Source: Chelonoidis abingdonii
Lineage: Eukaryota > Chordata > Testudines > Testudinidae
Length of the DNA: 64,000 nt
Reading direction: 5' to 3'
Assembly (NCBI RefSeq): GCF_003597395.2
Contig: NC_133771.1
Location: forward strand, 124,171,783-124,235,782
Below the pieces are notes generated by a model, which saw only the letters and a list, made by a program, of their open reading frames with translations, was not told the DNA's origin and made no database searches. Positions within the stretch are counted from its first letter, which is position 1. Every line of letters starts with the position of its first letter. Position numbers and translations under genes: made by a program. This document shows, in pieces, positions 32,955 to 45,730 of this stretch.

Positions 32955-33159
32955 TGAGGTACCTGGGCCGCGCATGCTCTCTAGAAACACGCTCAGAATG
33001 AGTGACAGGTTCTAAGCATGCGTGGCCGGTAGGAGTACTGCTGCAAAAAATCTCCGATCAAAGGCGCAGGGGCGCACCGACACCTAAAGTGGAGCACCCA
33101 CAGGGACACCCATCTCGAAGAACGTCAGTTACTGCACAAGGTGAGTAACCTCCTCTTCT
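32955..33159 (-). repeat. DIRS right inverted terminal repeat and terminal extension
   Basis: tagaaacacgctcagaatga, ctaagcatgcgtggccggta and acacctaaagtggagcaccc mirror the left repeat to 33122. The extension gtcagttactgcacaaggtg and what follows to 33159 has no counterpart at the left end but is represented in the ICR. Confidence 0.85.
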
Positions 33160-33391
33160 GAAATTGAAATAGTGGATGTAGCATCTTTGTGGTTGTCATG
33201 GAGATTCCCCCAAAACTCTTTCAGGACTGTGGGGTTAGTACAGACATGCTTTAAAACATTCTTTTCCTCTTTTTTCTTCCACAAATCATAAATGATGATT
33301 ATCATATTTGTTGTTACTGTGATTACCCCTAATTTGCCCCAGCAATTGTATGTGACATAGTATGTGATATTCTGTGTTCATGTCTCTTCAG

Positions 33392-33501
33392 ATTAAAGGA
33401 TCTTGGTCAAATAAAAGAGGTAAAGAGAATTACAATCCATACAGTTATGGCAACATCTTTACTAATTGTTGTGCAGCGTTGTGCGGACCAATCTCTCCAA
33501 G
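33392..33501 (+). CDS. ZDHHC14: ZDHHC14 internal exon, cytosolic region after the membrane core
   Basis: A 110-nt exon after a tgtctcttcag acceptor at 33381-33391. It encodes [20 protein letters not shown], continuing [16 protein letters not shown], plus two bases. [12 protein letters not shown] fits the conserved C-terminal segment of DHHC enzymes called PaCCT, which packs against the membrane core. The donor gtaagag begins at 33502. The exon lies 232 bp downstream of the right end of the DIRS element, so that insertion does not touch coding sequence. Confidence 0.94.
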
Positions 33502-33894
33502 GTAAGAGTTACTAAAAGTAATGTTTTTGTATAGGATGAGACCACAGACTTACTGATCTGAGTTTGACTTTTGTTATCTTACTTCAATTTGCCCAACTAA
33601 AACAGGGCTTCTTTGTACTATTTAGTGAAACTGATCTTTTTAGATGACGGATACAAGTAAGCTGCTAACGCTGTTTTATGGCTGAATCAGCAATTAGATC
33701 TAGTAAAACAGTTAACGTTCATACTTTAAAGTTCAGGTTCATACACCTGAAACATAAATAAACTTGTTTGGTTGTTCTTTGATCTTTCATTGCAGCATTT
33801 ACAGCTGTTGGAAGTGAGGAACTCCAAGCAGTTAACTGTTTTCAGAAAACAGAATAATGTAATTACTCTTTTGCTTGTACATTGTATTCCTTTT

Positions 33895-34005
33895 ACTTTG
33901 CGCCCACACCATCCACACAGCGGAGTTGCAGCACAGCACTTTGGTGCGTGCTGCTGTTCACACTCCTGTAGTCGAAACTGTGGGGCAATGTAGACAAGCT
34001 ATAAG
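33895..34005 (+). repeat. Partial copy of the 12017-12315 MITE
   Basis: gttgcagcacagcactttgg, gctgctgttcacactcct and caatgtagacaagc match the right half of the foldback MITE. Its left half is absent. Confidence 0.5.
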
Positions 34006-34227
34006 TCTAGTTCATTTAGAAGTGTATATAGTCTTGTACATAGATATTAGCTACCAAAACCAACGTGCAGCCTATACTACACAGTGTGATCACACTACTT
34101 TCAGAACTCCAGCAAACAGCTTCGTTCAAGTTCTTCACCAGACTGTTCATTTTGTGTTTCACTCACATTGTTCCCTCTGTTTTTATCTTTGTGTGTTAAA
34201 ATTCTACACAAACGTATCTGAATTTAG

Positions 34228-34330
34228 GCCTTGTCTACACTAGACTTCTGTTTTTAAAATTTCCTATTTACTCCTCTGGGTTCAACACTGTCTGTGATTG
34301 CTATAGTGGAGGTTCTGCTGTGAGCAGAGA
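34228..34330. repeat. Fragment with GTCTACAC-type terminus
   Basis: taggccttgtctacactaga is the common end word of MITE families in this window. The rest is diverged. Confidence 0.35.
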
Positions 34331-34862
34331 TGCATAAGAACTACTGGTAAATATTCTACATTAGTGCTCCCCTCTGTTTCTTTCATGATAATTACTTGTT
34401 AAGTAAATTATAATAGATACATAATTTTGGGTTTCAGCCTTTGGCAACAAATTCAGAAGCTGAATTGCAAGAGAAGATAATGTAGACACTTCAGAAGAGG
34501 CACAGATGCAGAGTGCACTATGGGGTCTTTCAATCTGTCTCTCCCTCAAGGGTTCCAAATTCTTTTTTATTTGCTAGTCAGCATCCAAATTTTACACCTG
34601 AGGCAGAAACCCAGAAATGTGCCTCTTCTCATAATCACTTTCCATGTAGGAAAGCAGCTGCAGGTAAATAATTTTCTTTTGCTGTTGATGAGTTGAGGTG
34701 AAGTCACATTTCTCAGCTCTGAATTATATTTGAAGGTAGTGATGATGCATTAAGATTTGATGATGTAATATTGAAACCTGTTTTTACTAGGGGGTGGAGA
34801 ATTATTAATCAGAACAATGTTTCTAACAATCTTGTGTTTTTTTTATTATTATTATACTGTAG

Positions 34863-34965
34863 TCTAATTGACAGAAGAGGATTTATACAGCCAGATACAC
34901 CACAGCCAGCAGCACCATCAAATGGCATTACAATGTATGGGGCAACACAGTCTCAGAGCAACATG
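34863..34965 (+). CDS. ZDHHC14: ZDHHC14 internal exon, start of the variable cytosolic tail
   Basis: A 103-nt exon after a T-rich acceptor ending in tgtag at 34858-34862. It encodes the Ser codon remainder, then LIDRRGFIQPDTPQPAAPSN, continuing GITMYGATQSQSNM. The donor gtaggaacc at 34966 is weaker than the others. The Pro-rich, disordered tail is characteristic of the ZDHHC9/14/18 group, and this wording matches ZDHHC14. The frame agrees with both flanking exons. Confidence 0.93.
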
Positions 34966-36363
34966 GTAGGAACCATCCCATAGTGTTGTTCATCAAGATC
35001 CCTGTGAATGTTTCCCTTCTCCGCTTTCAGATGAACTAATCAAGTAATAAACTAACTGGATACAGCTGCCACTCTGATAGGTGGAATTATTCATTATTAA
35101 CTATACTGCAATAGCTTATGCAGTAAGAAATCAAGGTTTTTGTCTATATCTATACAATAATAATAGTTTTTCCTCATGGACAATAGAAAAATAAGTGTTT
35201 TTTTCCATACACTTTGAAATCTATTGGCTACTGAATATACAGTATCACTTTGACATATCCTGTTGATACCTGCCTTGTTTGAATTGGACTATTCAGTTGT
35301 TACAGATGTACCTCAATTCATCAGTTCTGCAGAACAGATTATCATTTGATATCATATTCTTCACACATACTCTTTCTTCCTTTGCCTGGGCAGTGCAGAT
35401 TTGTCTAGACTGGAACATATTTATACAGGACAGGTTAACAAGAGGAGATATTTAAGATGGGAAGTGCATTTTGAGAAAAAGGAGGGGGACTTTGAACTTC
35501 TAGTGGACAACAAGCAACCTTAATACCATATTCAAAATTTTAATAAATCTTTCAAAAACGTGCCAATGGTTCCTGTTGTTCCCCTTGATGGCAAAGGACC
35601 TCACATTAGAAAAGCATGACTTCCAGTGCCAAGGAGCGAATAAGTAGCAAAGATGTCCACTTCTGACCTCTTGTTCTTCCAGTATGTAAATTGTAAGGCT
35701 CTGTTAAAGATTCATTAAATGTATGGACTCTATGCACTTTTTCTTTCCTCAAAAGGAGGGAAGGAAATAAATTCTCACACAGCCTTATAGCATAATTCCA
35801 GTCTTGGTTTTTTGACTGAAGAAAGAATACACTTCTCATGACTCTGTGAGCTTTACTATTACTTAAACTTTTATAAAGATTCTGCTATAAGATTTTAGAA
35901 TTGCTTCCATTTACTGCTGCAAGGATTTAGTGGAATGGTTGTCAGTTTTCTTTATAATGTTATTTTTTAACAAGTTTTATTATTTTTTATAATTTTTAAC
36001 AAGAAGTACCTTGATGACTTAAAGTACAATCATGGCATTTATCTTAAGCTTTTATCAGCTACCTAGAGGGCAGGCCATGCTAGATCTCAGTGCAAGTTCT
36101 ACTCAAGAAGATGACCTCAAACTGTAAAATCCTGGAAATATATTGAAATGTTTCAGGACACCCTCAGCCAAAGTTCCTTGGACTCTGTCAGGGTTTCTTA
36201 TTACAGAGACAAATTAGCCGCAATAGGTCTTTGTCATATTGTTCTGTCACTTTGCAACAATTACACAGACATAATATGGAGTCTCTTCCAGCAGATGTCT
36301 TTGATCATCCCAGTCCATCTATGCATTTAGCCTTTGCTTTCAGCATCAAGTTCTGTTAGAACT
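34966..36363. other. Intron without recognised features
   Basis: Plain AT-rich intron after the exon ending at 34965. No repeat recognised. Confidence 0.45.
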
Positions 36364-36570
36364 CTCTACAACAGCGGTTCTCAATCTGTGTGTTGGGTCC
36401 CCATTTTAATGGGGTCACTAGGGCTGGCTTAGACTTTCTGGGACCCAGGACCAAACCTGAAGCCCGAGCCCCACTGTCCAGGCCGAAACCCACTTCTGGG
36501 GTCATGTAGTAATTTTTGTTGTTAGAAGGGAGTTGTGGTGCAATGAATTTTGAGAACCCCTGCTCTACAA
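36364..36570. mobile_element. hAT MITE with a perfect 8-bp target duplication
   Basis: ctctacaa at 36364-36371 and 36563-36570 flanks an element starting cagcggttctcaatctg and ending ttttgagaacccctg. Imperfect terminal inverted repeats plus an 8-bp duplication identify a non-autonomous hAT. Confidence 0.88.
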
Positions 36571-37600
36571 CGTAGATATGCCCATACTATAGTTTATATG
36601 CTTCAATTCATGTGCCTAATTCAATTCACTAATACAGTCATATTTGTGCACCTGGGACCTCTGAAGCTAGTGAAGTCACTGTGACACATACGTTTTATAA
36701 GAACAGCATACTCATCACCTACCAGATATTCATGATCAAATAGGTGTCCAACAGACTGACTTTGCAGCTTTTGTATCTCTGGAAAAGTGGAAAGATCTTG
36801 GAACATTGATCATGAAATGTACTGAGATGATCAAATGTAGAGGGGGAATTGAGTCAAACCAGTGCATGCTGCTGAATAAAGAGTGATGTACGTAGGCACA
36901 CAGTAGTATAGCTTTAGGTACTGGAATTAGATTTTCAAATGCTCTAGGACTTGCCTCATGATGGAATGAATTTCAGTGGACCTGAGGTAGGAAAAACCTT
37001 GGATGAAGATAAGCCATAGAAGAGAACATAGTCACTTTGAACCCTTTATGATAACTGTCCAGCCTTCATGCCTGAAAATGACTTCACAAGGGACACTTAG
37101 AAAATTGAATAGGACGTGTTTACATATAGAAATATTGTTAAGAGTCTCTGACATCTTGTTTCTCAAGCTGCTATACCTTCCAGTCCTAGAACTTATAGGC
37201 CAAAGACCCACATCACTACACATCATATATGTTATGGGCAGATTTTCAAACACACAAATGGGAGAAAGGTGCATGTCTTCAGTTGGCTTCCAGTGGGAGT
37301 TAAGTGCCTACATGACGTTTGAACCTCCAAAAATCTCCCCTGACTTTTGTTGAGCTGTTCAATATCCTGATCTTTAGCACAAGGTCATATCTCTGACCCA
37401 TCCAAAATTGTTCATTTTTTATACTTAACATAGTTCAGAAATAGGGTTCTTAACTTCCTTTCTGTAGCCAGTCTGATAGTCTAGTGACAAAACATATCTT
37501 TGTTGCTCCTCACAGCTCCTTTTCCAACCTTCCCTCACATTCCTTGCTCTCAGTTGCATGCTCTTGTATCTTCCAATGGACCCCACTCATGACCTCAGGC
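36571..37600. other. Intron without recognised features
   Basis: No family recognised. The short frames at 36621-36806 and 37003-37353 lack protein-like features. Confidence 0.4.
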
Positions 37601-37614
37601 TCCTCCTCAGGTGA

Positions 37615-37702
37615 GCCCAGCTTACTTGACAGTGTAAGGGACTGAACTAGATAACCTACTGAGGTCCCTTCTAGTCCTACATTTTTATGATTCTGTGATA
37701 GT
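37615..37702 (+). repeat. CR1 3' end fragment
   Basis: gggactgaactagataacct, actgaggtcccttctagtcc and tttttatgattctgtgat form a typical CR1 3' terminus. Confidence 0.75.
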
Positions 37703-37944
37703 CCCATTCCATCTTTAAGCTACATTAAAAAATCATCCTCATTAATATCCTGGACCTTGGTCTCTGCCACATTACAAGTCGTTTCCATTCCTGTCACCTT
37801 CAGTTAGCCTTGCTGCTAGCTCTGAGTCCTTATCAGCCTTTCCATTTCCAGTTAGGATTCCAGCAGCTTGTCTTCAGCTATCTGCCAAGTCCTGTGTTTC
37901 TCCTAGGTACAAACTTCTCCAGAACCCTCAAATATCCACTCTTC

Positions 37945-38065
37945 AGTCTTTTCATAGATTCCAAGGCCAGAAAGGAACACTGTGATCAGCTAGTCTGACT
38001 TCCTATATAATACAAGCTATAGGACTTCCCCAAAATAATTCCTAGCATATATCTTTGCAGTTGTC
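37945..38065 (-). repeat. CR1-related 3' fragment, minus strand
   Basis: catagattccaaggccagaa, gtgatcagctagtctgactt and ttccccaaaataattcctag. On the minus strand the end reads as a CR1-type 3' terminus. Confidence 0.6.
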
Positions 38066-38224
38066 TTACACGCTGCTTCTGCTACAACACAGTGACAGCT
38101 TGCCTGTGATGTTTTTACTGTTGTGTAAGTGCCGCTGAACAGCAGATAGAATGAGACCACCTCCATCTGTAACTGACCTTCCCTCTAGTTCTTATATTTG
38201 TTGTAGGATAACTACTAATACTGT

Positions 38225-38600
38225 AGCTACCACTGCTGACAGCTAGTGGAGATTTTTTTCTTTGGGTCAAGTGGTGAAGGCCTATTCCATCTGCAGCATA
38301 GCACAGCAAGTGCTGCCTGCGCAGCTCCCATTGGCCAGTTCCCGGCCAATGGGAGTTGCGGGGACGGTGCTGGGGGTGAGGGCAGTGCATGGAGCCGCCT
38401 CCCCTCCCACCAGGGGCCACAGAGACGTGCCAGCAGCCAGCCACTTCCAGGAGTGGCATGGGGCCATGTCATGTAGACAGCCTGCTGAGCCCTGCTGCGC
38501 TGCTGGACTTTTAGCGGCTGGGAGATTGTGATCAACTAGCAGAGGCTCCAGGGTCTACCAGTTGATCGCAATTGATGGGTTGCTGACCACTGAATTGTAT
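38225..38600. repeat. GC-rich MITE-like repeat
   Basis: It contains the short inverted pair cccattggccagttcccggc / ccaatgggagttgcgg and ends with ttgatcgcaattgatgggtt and gctgaccactg. I recognise the style as a dispersed hAT-like reptile repeat. The overlapping open frames on both strands follow from GC-rich content and are not genes. Confidence 0.5.
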
Positions 38601-39379
38601 ATAATTATGGATTTATTTTTGCGGGACTCCCCCTTAGCCTGAGGCCCTGAGCTGCAGCCCCTAAAGCCCCAGCATTAATTCAGCCCTGCTCAAGACACAG
38701 CTATTAATAGAATTAGCGAATTTGATAATATTGGAGAAGTACATGGAGAGTCTGCCTGGAAGGTACAGATTTCATTGTATCAGATTTTTGGCACCAACTC
38801 TCCTTACTGGCAAAGGCTATGCAGCAGAGAGAAGACTATCTAGGGAAATACCCTTTGGAGAGACCACCAAAGACATGGCTATATCCTAAATATGAGAGCT
38901 GCTCTCCACAGAGCTAAGGCCAGATGGTCCTGGAGGGACAACCAAGCTGAGAGAAGAAGCTTAGGCTAAGCCATATGTTTGTGGTGTTGTTAGTTTATTT
39001 AAAAAAAAAAAAAAAAAGTCCTATCCTTGGACTGGAGGTTATGTCTGAGCACTAGCCCGGCATCTGTGAGTTCAGTTAAGCACATGGTAAGGGCTCAACC
39101 TATTTACATGCAGCCATGGATCATTGTGCTATTCTACAATAATTACCAGTGCCATTTTTAAGAAACTAATGGGTGGAAACCTGGATCTAGTATAGCTCAT
39201 TGTCCCAATATCACTCTCAATTTGCCTTAATTTCAAGGCATTAATTCTAATTAACCCATTCACCCAAAATATTCTTCTCTGTTCTTGAACATTTATGGGC
39301 AGGGGTTTTTATGATCCTCTTTAGTCACATCTAGCTGCACATTTTGCTCTCATGTCCCAATCCTTCCTGTGGGCTTAAC
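38601..39379. other. Intron; poly-A run only
   Basis: A run of 17 A lies at about 39001-39017. A fragment near 38640-38690 resembles the MITE at 62225-62400. Otherwise nothing was recognised. Confidence 0.4.
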
Positions 39380-41700
39380 TTTTTGTACCCTGAGTGCCAT
39401 TGAACTCAATAGGACCAATCATAGCATGTAAAGTTAAGCACTCGAGTTAGTCTTTGTAGAATCAGCCCATAAATCTTTCTGCATAAGTCAAGCCCTCCTA
39501 CCCACTTTCCATTTTTTTCTCTGGTCTGTCTCCCCTTCCTATTGTTGGTCATGTTCCCAGAAGTGGATGTCAAATTCCAGGGGCAGTCCCACCAAACCAT
39601 ACAGAGAACAGTTATCACTTTTGTGTGCTGCGCTATACTGTGATGCTTCTGTCTATGGAACACAATCTCATTGGTCTGTTTCTGCCATGATTCAGTGATC
39701 ACTCATCTAATATTCTCTGTACCATCACTTCTGTGTCTCCCTCATTTCTTTCCAGGTTGAATTAAAATTGACTGTTTCAGAATATTTTGCACACTGGCTT
39801 GCATCTTTCCAGGCAGAATCTCATTTTAATTCCAGCTTCCATCTTTTAATCTTTCTAGGCTGCTTTGTTTTATATCTTCATTTCTCACAGCATCTTCTAG
39901 TTCAGTATCATTTGTGAATTTAATGTGGTGTTTGCCCTCTTCAGGATCTCATCACTGAAGATTTTAAGATTAACTCTAACTCAAAGACCAATCTCAGTAG
40001 CAACCCACTACACTCCTCCTTCCAATGCAATACAGTACCTTTTATCACTGTCCTTATCCCTTATTTATGATCCATCATCCTGCTTACAATCTGTGGCATT
40101 GTTTTTATATTTAAGAGCATTTGCAATAATTTTGCCATTGAGATTTTGTGTAGCTGTCTGTTAAATGATTTACTTCAGTCTTGATCATTACATCTGCATT
40201 CTCTTCATTCACTGATTTTGCAGTTCTCTCAAAGCACTGACACAGTTTGGTGTAATTTATTCTTCACAAACTGGTGGCTCCATTCTTTTCTAGATGTTTA
40301 CAAAGTTTTTTCTCTCAGTATTTCCATTATTTTACTAGCACCTGAAATTAGATTGACCAAATGGTAATTACCAGGATCACACTTTCCTTTTCTGAAGGTT
40401 GGTCCCACGTTATATTTCCCGACCATGACCCTCTGCCTGGTACATACCTAGCACCCCATCCCTTTTCCAAAATAATTTTCAGTAGTTCGGTAAATTCATG
40501 AGCTAAATCCTTAATACCCTAAGAAGCCTGTCATCTGGACCAACTGACTCATAGTTGTTCATATTTCCGAAGTATTTCCTCTTCTGGCTTTTATCATTTG
40601 CTATTTTTACAAGGTCTTCATTACTTCACAATTGACCAAATACCTTCCCTCTTGTTTAAAGAGTTAGGGTTTTTGTTTTGTTTTGTTTTGTTTGTTTGTT
40701 AGTTTCGGCGGGGGGGCCCTGTTAAGCAAGGATTCTCGTATCTCAGCCATTATGGAATTGTCTGTTACTCTCTCCTCATTTATTCCTACTTTCTATTCTT
40801 TTTTCTTATAGATCTGTGAAAGCTCTTATTCCCCTTACTCTTGTGCCTACCATTAAGTCAATCTGCATTTCCCTTGTATTTGTGTTTTCTTTACAAGCCT
40901 GAATTGATTCTTTGTATTCTTATTTAATTTTTAATACAGGGTATTTTTACCTTCAGTCCTTTTGGCAATCCATTATAAAGCAACATTTAATACTTTTCAT
41001 TCTGTGCATTCCCTACCCCCACCCCTGCCACCTCCCAGAGAAATTATAGTTTATTGTTAAGAATGGTGTCTCTTAGGATTCTCCACCTTGTTACCAACTG
41101 GTAAATCTTAACATTTCCACCCTTTACATCATGCTTGGCCCATTTCTTCATTTCCTTAAAACTTCCTTTTTAAAATCTAACATCTGTGCTATCGCATTGT
41201 AGGCATCAGTTCCTTAGTACCTTGATAGTTTACAGTCACTGGTGCCAAGTTCCCTTTTTATCATCGTTCCTCCATTTCTTCCCTTTCTGCAAGATGTAGA
41301 GCCTCCAGTTGGAGTCATAAAGCTGCCTTCCACAAATCCTAGGAATTGTTTTCATATGTACACATCTGTTTGTTTGTTACCCTCCAGATGTCTGGGTAAG
41401 GATATTCGTGAAAGGACTTATGTTTTTTAGCACTTTGAGGTTTGATTCATGAAATTTTAATTCTCATTCTCCACGTGATCTGTAGCATTGTACTTTTTCC
41501 TTTGCTTTTCATTCCTTCCATCATTATAATTATTAGTAGTAGTAAATATTTCTACTATGATATCACCTAAAGGCCTCAGTTGGGATTGGTGCTCCACTGC
41601 ACTGGCCACTGCACAAACACAATTCCTTCCATTCTTACCAAGTGTGTCATCATCCTATCCTTCACTGTCAAAAGATAGCTTGCTGGCATTGTGTCCTTTG
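39380..41700 (-). repeat. Old CR1 LINE, minus strand, heavily diverged
   Basis: On the + strand the characteristic reversed CR1 word order is seen: ccagttca-like gtatcatttgtgaatttaat near 39905, aatttattcttcacaaactg near 40255, gattgaccaaatggtaatta and ccaggatcacactttccttt near 40350-40400, tcatctggaccaactgactc near 40530, tctcagccattatggaattg near 40741, aaatctaacatctgtgctat near 41175. Gaps and (GTTTT)n expansion at about 40672-40700 interrupt it. No open frame remains. Much older than the CR1 at 12380. Confidence 0.65.
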
Positions 41701-43130
41701 TTATATAGTTCAACCTTCCATCCCTCCATCTTTCTCATATAAATTGTGCACATCTAAACTGACATTCCAGTTATGTGTTTCATCTCACCAGGTTACAGTT
41801 ATGACCACTAGGTCATAAAGCCATCATTCAGTTCAACCAATCCTCCTCTTAACCATTTATTAATGTTTGTGTTTTACTTGTAGCTCATTAGAGAACTCAG
41901 TTCTGCAGCCTTTTTTTAAATACTTCAAGAATTGTAACATTTTTAAAGACATTGCTGTTAGAGAATTTTAGCTATGAAGTTAATTTTGCATTTAAAACTA
42001 ATAGAATTGCTGCTGTTGGTGTTAGAGTGTGAGAGCTGTATCAATATGAACAAGAGCTTTAATAATTGTATGGGGTCAAATCTAATTTTCTTCAGAAAAC
42101 CTGTGTCAATATACATCTTTGTATCAATTATTTGTGAAATAAAGTAAAGAATTAGCTTTTTCACATTGTCTAGTTTGCATTTGGTACGTGGCTGTTGGTG
42201 TGAAAATAAATATGAAAATGACAAATTTTGATATAGATATATTTATATAATATACACAATCGAACTTGTGTACTTACAAGCATTTGATCCGGTATTTTTC
42301 AGGCTCAGTCGGTTGCTCCAGTAAAAAGAGGGAAGCTGTGTATAGCTAACAAAATCAGATGATAGGATCTAGAGGAAGAAGGAGCCAAGGGGATTAACTC
42401 TAATCTTTATGAACAACTGAGCTATAAATAGTTTGATACGCCATTGTTGACTTTTTAGGGTTTTGGGGGTTTTTTTAAGCTAAAATTTTAATATTGAAAA
42501 ATTCAGTGGAATATCTTTGAGGACACTTCCTACTAACATTTATGCCCTGTACTTTGTGTAACCCAGGAAACATATCATGTAATCAGGCAACACCTTCAGA
42601 TTATTTTTGTAGACAAATTCCTTTTTGATAGCTTGAGTATATCACAAATCGAAGTGTTATACTTGCATAAAAATGCCATAGATTTGAGAGATTCATTTCA
42701 TGCATATGCCTCATATAATATAAATCCCACTATAATCCATTCTCAGAACAAATTTAAAACCTAGTATATCCCAAGATTTGCCTGTTTTAAGATTGTGGAA
42801 AGCTGTTTACTGTTATATTTTACATAAAAAGTTGCATATTTGATCACTGTTCATAAAATGCAGAATACTGGAAACCTAAACAGAAGCTGTGTAAGGAAAT
42901 GGTGCACCTGAACAACTGAAAAGCACTAGAGATTGTCACTGATCTGTTCCAGCTGTTCTCTTTTCTTTAGTTGATCCATGCAAGTAATTTGTTGCTATCA
43001 CAAGTTGACAGTGTATAAATCTTTAATAACTATTATACTGTATATATGAACTGGCATAACTACACATTTGGTAGGAAATCATCTTAACACAGTAAGAAGT
43101 GAGAAATATGTTGTTCTTTAGTAATCTTTT
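41701..43130. other. Intron without recognised features
   Basis: AT-rich. Nothing supported. Confidence 0.4.
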
Positions 43131-43260
43131 GTATATAGCACCAACAATGAACAAGGTGACTTACAAACCATGTAACAAGGCATAGTGCCTGCCATGAAGA
43201 GTTTGAAATCTAGGGTATTAGACAGTATGCAAACTCAAGGAGGCAACAAAACGCAGCGTG
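43131..43260. repeat. Common amniote repeat fragment
   Basis: gtatatagcaccaacaatga, atagtgcctgccatgaagag and tttgaaatctagggtat follow the usual order of a widespread short repeat. Class not assigned. Confidence 0.35.
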
Positions 43261-45730
43261 AATGAATAGTGAAGTATAGCATGTATTGTATTAGATTCAT
43301 TCCCCCACTCCCATCCCTCTTGCAATAATTGTCATGATCGCTCCCCTGAGGGGAGGACTGTGGTGTGTAGGCTTGTTGGAAGGAGTGTTTTTAAAAGAGG
43401 GACTTGAAATAGCAATTGATAAAAAGCCGGGGAGGAATTACTAGGGAAATATGAACAGCTATAAGTCAGCTGGTCCAGATGACAGGCTTCTCAGGGTATT
43501 AAAGATTTAGCTCCCGAATTTACCAAACTGCTGAAAATTATTTTGGAAAAGGAATAATGTGCTGGGGATTTACCAGGCAGAAAGTAGTGGTCAGGAAATC
43601 AGATGTGATACCAACCTTCAGAAAAGGCAAGGACTCATGAAAGTGGAGAAAAAAGAGAATACTCTTTTATACACATGAAACTGGTAGATGTGTGACTTCC
43701 TTTTTCATGGAGCTTTATCAAGCTAATTTCTCAGTATCTTTGAGATGTTGGTTCAGTTACAATGAATTAGAATTCAATAAAAATGATTTAATACAGACCA
43801 TTACATAAATCTAAGTAAATTGCCTTCATGCTATTTTAAATTGTGTACTTTTATGGTTCTGGAACACATTAGGCAACTATCTGCTTTTGAAGATAAATGC
43901 CGAAACATCACTAAGGCAATAAATCACCTGCTAAAATTATCTGTTATGAGTATGCTCTGGTGGTTATAGCCTTTGTTATGTAAGAGTATAGTCTTTGACT
44001 AGTACTTCTCAGAGAAGATGGAATTTGTAGTCTCTTTGGAAGGATTAGAATGCTGACTCCATTTTTGCAGGGCATTCCTAATAAGATTGATGCAGAGGCT
44101 ATAGCTTAGTTAATTACTTGAGATGTGGTGAAATCAAGGCCGGAGCAACCGTTTAGGCGACCTAGACAGTTAATTGATTAAGGATATGTCTACACGACAG
44201 CCTATGTTGGCAAAACTTACGTAACTCAGGGCTGTGAGTAGGGTGCTGTGCTCCACCTTAATTTCCCCTGATTGGGGCAGTAGTAGGCTCACTTTAACAG
44301 CCTGGGAGCAGCGGGGGAAGTCAGAGAAGAAGCCAATACACACTAATAAAATAGCATGTTCTCTTTAATAAGGTATAAGGACAGGAGCAATTACAACAAA
44401 TGGTTAATAAGACCCTCACCACCGGACCCTGGTTCAAAGCTCTCAGACATAACACCAAGTATGTGACTCTGATTAGGCCAGTCTCCTGGAGATAGAGAAA
44501 TCACCACCCACAGCATGGTGGACTGAGAAATCACCACCTGCTCTGCTACTCCCCCCCATCTCTCTCAGCTGCCTCTTCATGTTCAGATAGCCCAACCCTA
44601 GGGTAGGCATGGCCTCCTTGATTACCCCAAGGCTGTAGACTCTAGCCTGTCCATTAAAGGGCAGTTACCTCAAAACTGATGCCTTGGTATAGACTTTTTG
44701 AAGAAGGGACAATATCTTTGCCAATCAATGGTTTGCCCATGAACGTGTTCTAATTTTTAGTTAGTTGGACATATTACGGTATTGTGGTTTACAACTCAGC
44801 CACCTTGGGGATTGACTGACTAATTTTTACAAATACTGTCCTTGTAAATGATTTTAGGTCAAAATAATTCCTGGTGTAAAAAATCTTGGATGTTTGCCAG
44901 AAAACAAATGTTTAATCAGCTGTGTTTTGGCCCTCCGCACTTTCGGGATTAAACAAATGAATAAGCAGCATAAAAAAGCCTGGAAGTGAACTTTTCTATC
45001 AAGTCTATGCAACCAAGCTGTTTTGTGCACATCTCCTGGCTGAAGAATATTAACAGCTTAAACAGCCTGGGAAGCAAAATCTTGGGCAATGAGGCTGTAT
45101 TACTAGATGAATTTTTACAAAACTGGCTGCATTCAAAGGGATGTTTGCCCTGAAAAAGCTCTCCTGTAGCACAGTAATTCTAAGGTTATGCGAAGCCTGA
45201 TAAAATAAATAGAAAGGAGACACACCTAGTGCTCTAAAACGCAAAAAGATATTTGCAATATGTCTTAAGTTTTTTTCTGAATTTCTAGCCATCCTAGAGT
45301 AAAAGGAGCTGTGTTAAAGTTGTCCAGCTGCCTGCTGAAATGCTTTTTGGAGTCAGTGACATTTGAGTTGCCACTTTTGTCCAAATATGCAGTGAACCAA
45401 GCAAAACCTGATCATTAGGCATTTCCAAGATTTTCAAGTAAGAATAAATAATAACTAACTAAGTTAAAGTTGTTTAGAAAGTACTTCTTTAGAGTCAACT
45501 GAAGTCCCTGACTCTGATGCACTGTAATGTTTATCGTAATCTACTCTGACTTTCATCCCAGAATGCAGCTGGTTTAGTTATGCATGCTCTTTTTTTGTCA
45601 GCAGTCTAACCATGGAATGATACTAATGACTCTCTTCTTTCTTCTCACATCCCATTTTTTTCTCACCTCTTCTGTCCACATCCTCCCATTTCTGTTTTGT
45701 TTGCCCTCTATGGGTTTTGACTCCCTTCAG
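43261..45730. other. Intron; GTCTAC-type fragment at about 44183-44235
   Basis: ggatatgtctacacgacagc and tatgttggcaaaacttacgt resemble the MITE end words at 4126 and 57300. The remaining intron shows nothing clear. The last 100 bases are strongly pyrimidine-rich and lead to the terminal exon. Confidence 0.4.

Larger units (their letters stand above)
27321..33159 (+). mobile_element. DIRS-type tyrosine-recombinase retrotransposon, full length but decayed
   Basis: DIRS elements copy through RNA and integrate with a tyrosine recombinase rather than an integrase, leaving no target duplication. Their signature is inverted terminal repeats plus an internal complementary region (ICR) that mirrors the joined ends. 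All three are seen: left repeat 27321-27480, right repeat about 32955-33122 with a tail to 33159, and ICR about 32788-32900. In order come a gag-like region (27660-29500) with a tandem repeat, RT (about 29930-30740), RNase H (about 31060-31500) and recombinase (about 31960-32600), all on +. Many stops and frameshifts prevent function. It sits in the intron before the exon at 33392. Confidence 0.88.

Noticed and set aside
38115..38535. Five overlapping frames on both strands
   Set aside because: GC-rich repeat with internal inverted segments. Frames on both strands with no conserved motif indicate chance.
45584..45730. Upstream Met start for the last ZDHHC14 frame
   Set aside because: The stretch is a hydrophobic translation of the polypyrimidine tract. 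Homology to ZDHHC14 begins exactly at the acceptor at 45730/45731.
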